Source: an uncultured Eubacteriaceae bacterium (GTDB lineage: Bacteria; Bacillota; Clostridia; Lachnospirales; CAG-274). Taken from it: 7,463 nt of DNA. Where the stretch lies: the NCBI GenBank assembly GCA_938042265.1, contig CALIRN010000351.1, forward strand, positions 1 through 7,463, read 5' to 3'. Below are positions 6,905 through 7,463 of the stretch, piece by piece; positions within the stretch are counted from its first letter, which is position 1, and each line of letters starts with the position of its first letter. The translations under genes and the position numbers were made by a program. The notes under the pieces are model-generated. The model searched no databases, was not told the DNA's origin, and saw nothing but the letters and a program-made list of their open reading frames with translations.

Positions 6905-6910
6905 TATAAT
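6902..6910 (+). promoter_or_regulatory. Extended -10 like sequence, doubtful promoter
   Basis: TGGTATAAT matches the extended -10 pattern TGn-TATAAT. No good -35 box stands 16-18 bases upstream; TTGTTT at 6884-6889 would need a 15-base spacer. Downstream on this strand there is only the shadow of the opposite-strand ORF, so a functional role is uncertain. It is also the second copy of the direct repeat. Confidence 0.25.
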
Positions 6911-6948
6911 GTTAAGGGGATGTCATCCAGACAGCCCTTTTTTGATGT

Positions 6949-6979
6949 AAAAAAGGGGACTTCCCCTGAGGAAAGTCCC
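6949..6979 (-). terminator. Rho-independent terminator of the Cys-rich ORF
   Basis: On the minus strand a 10-bp stem (GGGACTTTCC with GGGAAGTCCC, one G-T pair, loop TCAG, bases 6979 to 6956) is followed by a C and six T residues. It begins 7 bases after the stop codon of the 55-aa ORF. The plus strand has no T run after this stem, so the terminator has a clear direction. A second stem (6935-6943 with 6949-6957) shares its GGG and would compete with it. Confidence 0.8.
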
Positions 6980-6986
6980 GAAAAGG

Positions 6987-7154
6987 TTATCTGCAACCGC
7001 AGCCACAGTTGTTATCGTTTCTCTGTGAGCAGCCACAGTCGCTGTTTCTGCGTGAGCAGCCGCAGTTGTCGTTATCGCTGCTGCGTGATGCAGGGATATT
7101 TGAGCTGATACCTGCGGCAAATTCAGCCTTCTGAGGTGGTGCGAAAATATCCAT
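6987..7154 (-). CDS. 55-aa protein with C-terminal CGC cysteine repeats, unknown function
   Basis: I do not recognise this protein. Residues 1-24 (starting MDIFAPPQKAEF) are of ordinary composition. Residues 25-55 contain no hydrophobic or aromatic residue and are built from three similar units of 9-11 residues: Asp/Asn-rich, then CGC, then Ser/Arg/Gln. The seven cysteines are 31, 33, 40, 42, 50, 52 and 54, ending CGCGCR. Evidence that it is a gene is the consensus promoter upstream (7259-7287) and the strong terminator right after the stop. Against it, no Shine-Dalgarno sequence precedes the ATG; an in-frame TAA 9 bases upstream excludes a longer form. There is no signal peptide or membrane helix. 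It could be a metal-binding (metallothionein-like) protein, a precursor of a cysteine-modified peptide, or a spore-coat-like protein. No modifying enzyme is visible within the window. Confidence 0.6.
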   Translation of the reverse strand: MDIFAPPQKAEFAAGISSNIPASRSSDNDNCGCSRRNSDCGCSQRNDNNCGCGCR

Positions 7155-7190
7155 TGGGCGGCTTTACGGTCTTTTATTATAAGTTGTTAT

Positions 7191-7221
7191 AACCTGTTAA
7201 ACCCCTTTATTTAACAGGGTT
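7191..7221 (-). promoter_or_regulatory. Leader hairpin upstream of the Cys-rich ORF
   Basis: AACCTGTTAAA (7191-7201) pairs with TTTAACAGGGTT (7210-7221) with one bulged G and an 8-base loop. It lies in the middle of the predicted 5' leader of the 55-aa ORF. No T run follows on the minus strand, so it is not a plain terminator in that direction. On the plus strand it is followed by a T-rich but interrupted stretch and could weakly end transcription entering from the left. Confidence 0.45.
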
Positions 7222-7258
7222 TGCTCATTTTACAATAAGCAGGAATTTGTTAAGGTTT

Positions 7259-7287
7259 ATTATAATTTATTAAAAAATTGTCGTCAA
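7259..7287 (-). promoter_or_regulatory. Sigma-A type promoter for the Cys-rich ORF
   Basis: On the minus strand: TTGACG (7282-7287), a 17-base spacer and a perfect TATAAT (7259-7264). This is the best promoter match in the right part of the window. Transcription would start near 7252, leaving a leader of about 98 nt before the ATG at 7154. The -35 box lies inside one copy of a tandem 12-bp repeat. Confidence 0.65.
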
Positions 7288-7300
7288 AGTTGTCGTCAAA
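7278..7300. repeat. Tandem 12-bp-period repeat over the -35 box
   Basis: TTGTCGTCAAA occurs at 7278-7288 and 7290-7300, two identical 11-bp copies with one base between. On the minus strand each contains TTTGACGACAA; the proximal copy supplies the -35 hexamer. The spacing of about one helical turn would suit paired binding of a regulator, or the distal copy may be a plain duplication. Confidence 0.6.
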
Positions 7301-7463
7301 TCATAGAGCTAATTTATTACTTAAATACCCGAATTAATATACAAGCCCTCAAATCTATTGAAGGTTTATTGTGAATTTAAGGTAGTAAAAATCGAAAATA
7401 GAGTCCGTTTCAAGTTTTGTGTAAACGCAAAAAATTGATATACGATAACAAGGTAAATTGTTC
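7301..7463. other. AT-rich DNA without a supported gene
   Basis: I see no ORF with an acceptable start and ribosome binding site, no RNA gene and no strong hairpin here. Minus-strand frames entering from the right meet stop codons before the tandem repeat, so no reading frame links this DNA to the Cys-rich ORF. Confidence 0.5.

Larger units (their letters stand above)
6741..6910. repeat. 9-bp direct repeats bracketing the hairpin run
   Basis: TGGTATAAT occurs at 6741-6749 and again, identical, at 6902-6910, separated by 152 bp that are almost entirely hairpins. The reverse form ATTATAC also occurs in the middle (6814-6820). Direct repeats around an inserted element could be a target-site duplication, but no terminal inverted repeats are visible just inside them, and TATAAT-like words are common in AT-rich promoters. 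Confidence 0.5.

Noticed and set aside
6919..7108. Plus-strand ORF opposite the Cys-rich gene (starts MSSRQPFF, also Cys/Ser/Arg-rich)
   Set aside because: AAGGGG directly abuts its ATG with no spacing, its upstream promoter has no good -35, and the terminator inside it points to the minus strand. It is most simply the antisense shadow of the CGC repeats.
7278..7300. Tail of a phage integrase gene or CRISPR-like repeats
   Set aside because: The minus-strand frames through the repeat hit stop codons immediately upstream, and two 11-bp copies one base apart are not a CRISPR array.

Overview
The window looks like chromosomal DNA from an anaerobic, fermentative member of the Clostridia (Bacillota). 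The evidence is the gene content (a trimeric bifurcating-type [FeFe]-hydrogenase), AGGAGG-type ribosome binding sites, AT-rich intergenic DNA with TTGAAA/TATAAT promoters, and a Clostridia-type Rex box. I cannot name the genus from sequence alone.

Left part (1-2202, minus strand): a tightly packed operon read right to left. It holds a 50-aa single-pass membrane protein with a GTG start, an NCS1-family nucleobase/cation symporter-like permease, and a PlsC-like acyltransferase whose 3' end lies outside the window. Both junctions are 4-base overlaps (ATGA and GTGA), so the three products are probably translationally coupled. A sigma-A type promoter (TTGAAA-N17-TAAAAT on the minus strand) lies just upstream.

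Centre (2203-6748): a divergent intergenic region leads into hydC-hydB-hydA and a small stand-alone [2Fe-2S] protein gene, all on the plus strand with gaps of 1 to 6 bases. Between the consensus promoter and the first start codon is an 18-bp Rex-like operator, which would tie the operon to the NADH/NAD+ ratio. HydC (NuoE-like), HydB (NuoF-like, FMN and NADH) and HydA (H-cluster) together should make a soluble enzyme coupling NADH and reduced ferredoxin to H2. The fourth gene resembles the C-terminal [2Fe-2S] domain that is fused to HydA in Thermotoga maritima; this HydA lacks that domain.

Right part (6749-7463): no long gene. A run of five adjacent hairpins (6749-6904) is bracketed by a perfect 9-bp direct repeat, the first copy of which overlaps the last stop codon of the hydrogenase operon. 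Next, on the minus strand, is a compact unit not explained by ordinary annotation: a consensus promoter whose -35 box sits in a tandem 12-bp repeat, a leader of about 100 nt with a hairpin, a 55-aa ORF ending in three CGC-type cysteine repeats, and a strong Rho-independent terminator 7 bases after its stop codon. This unit is the best candidate for something undescribed. The last 160 bases show no gene that I can support.
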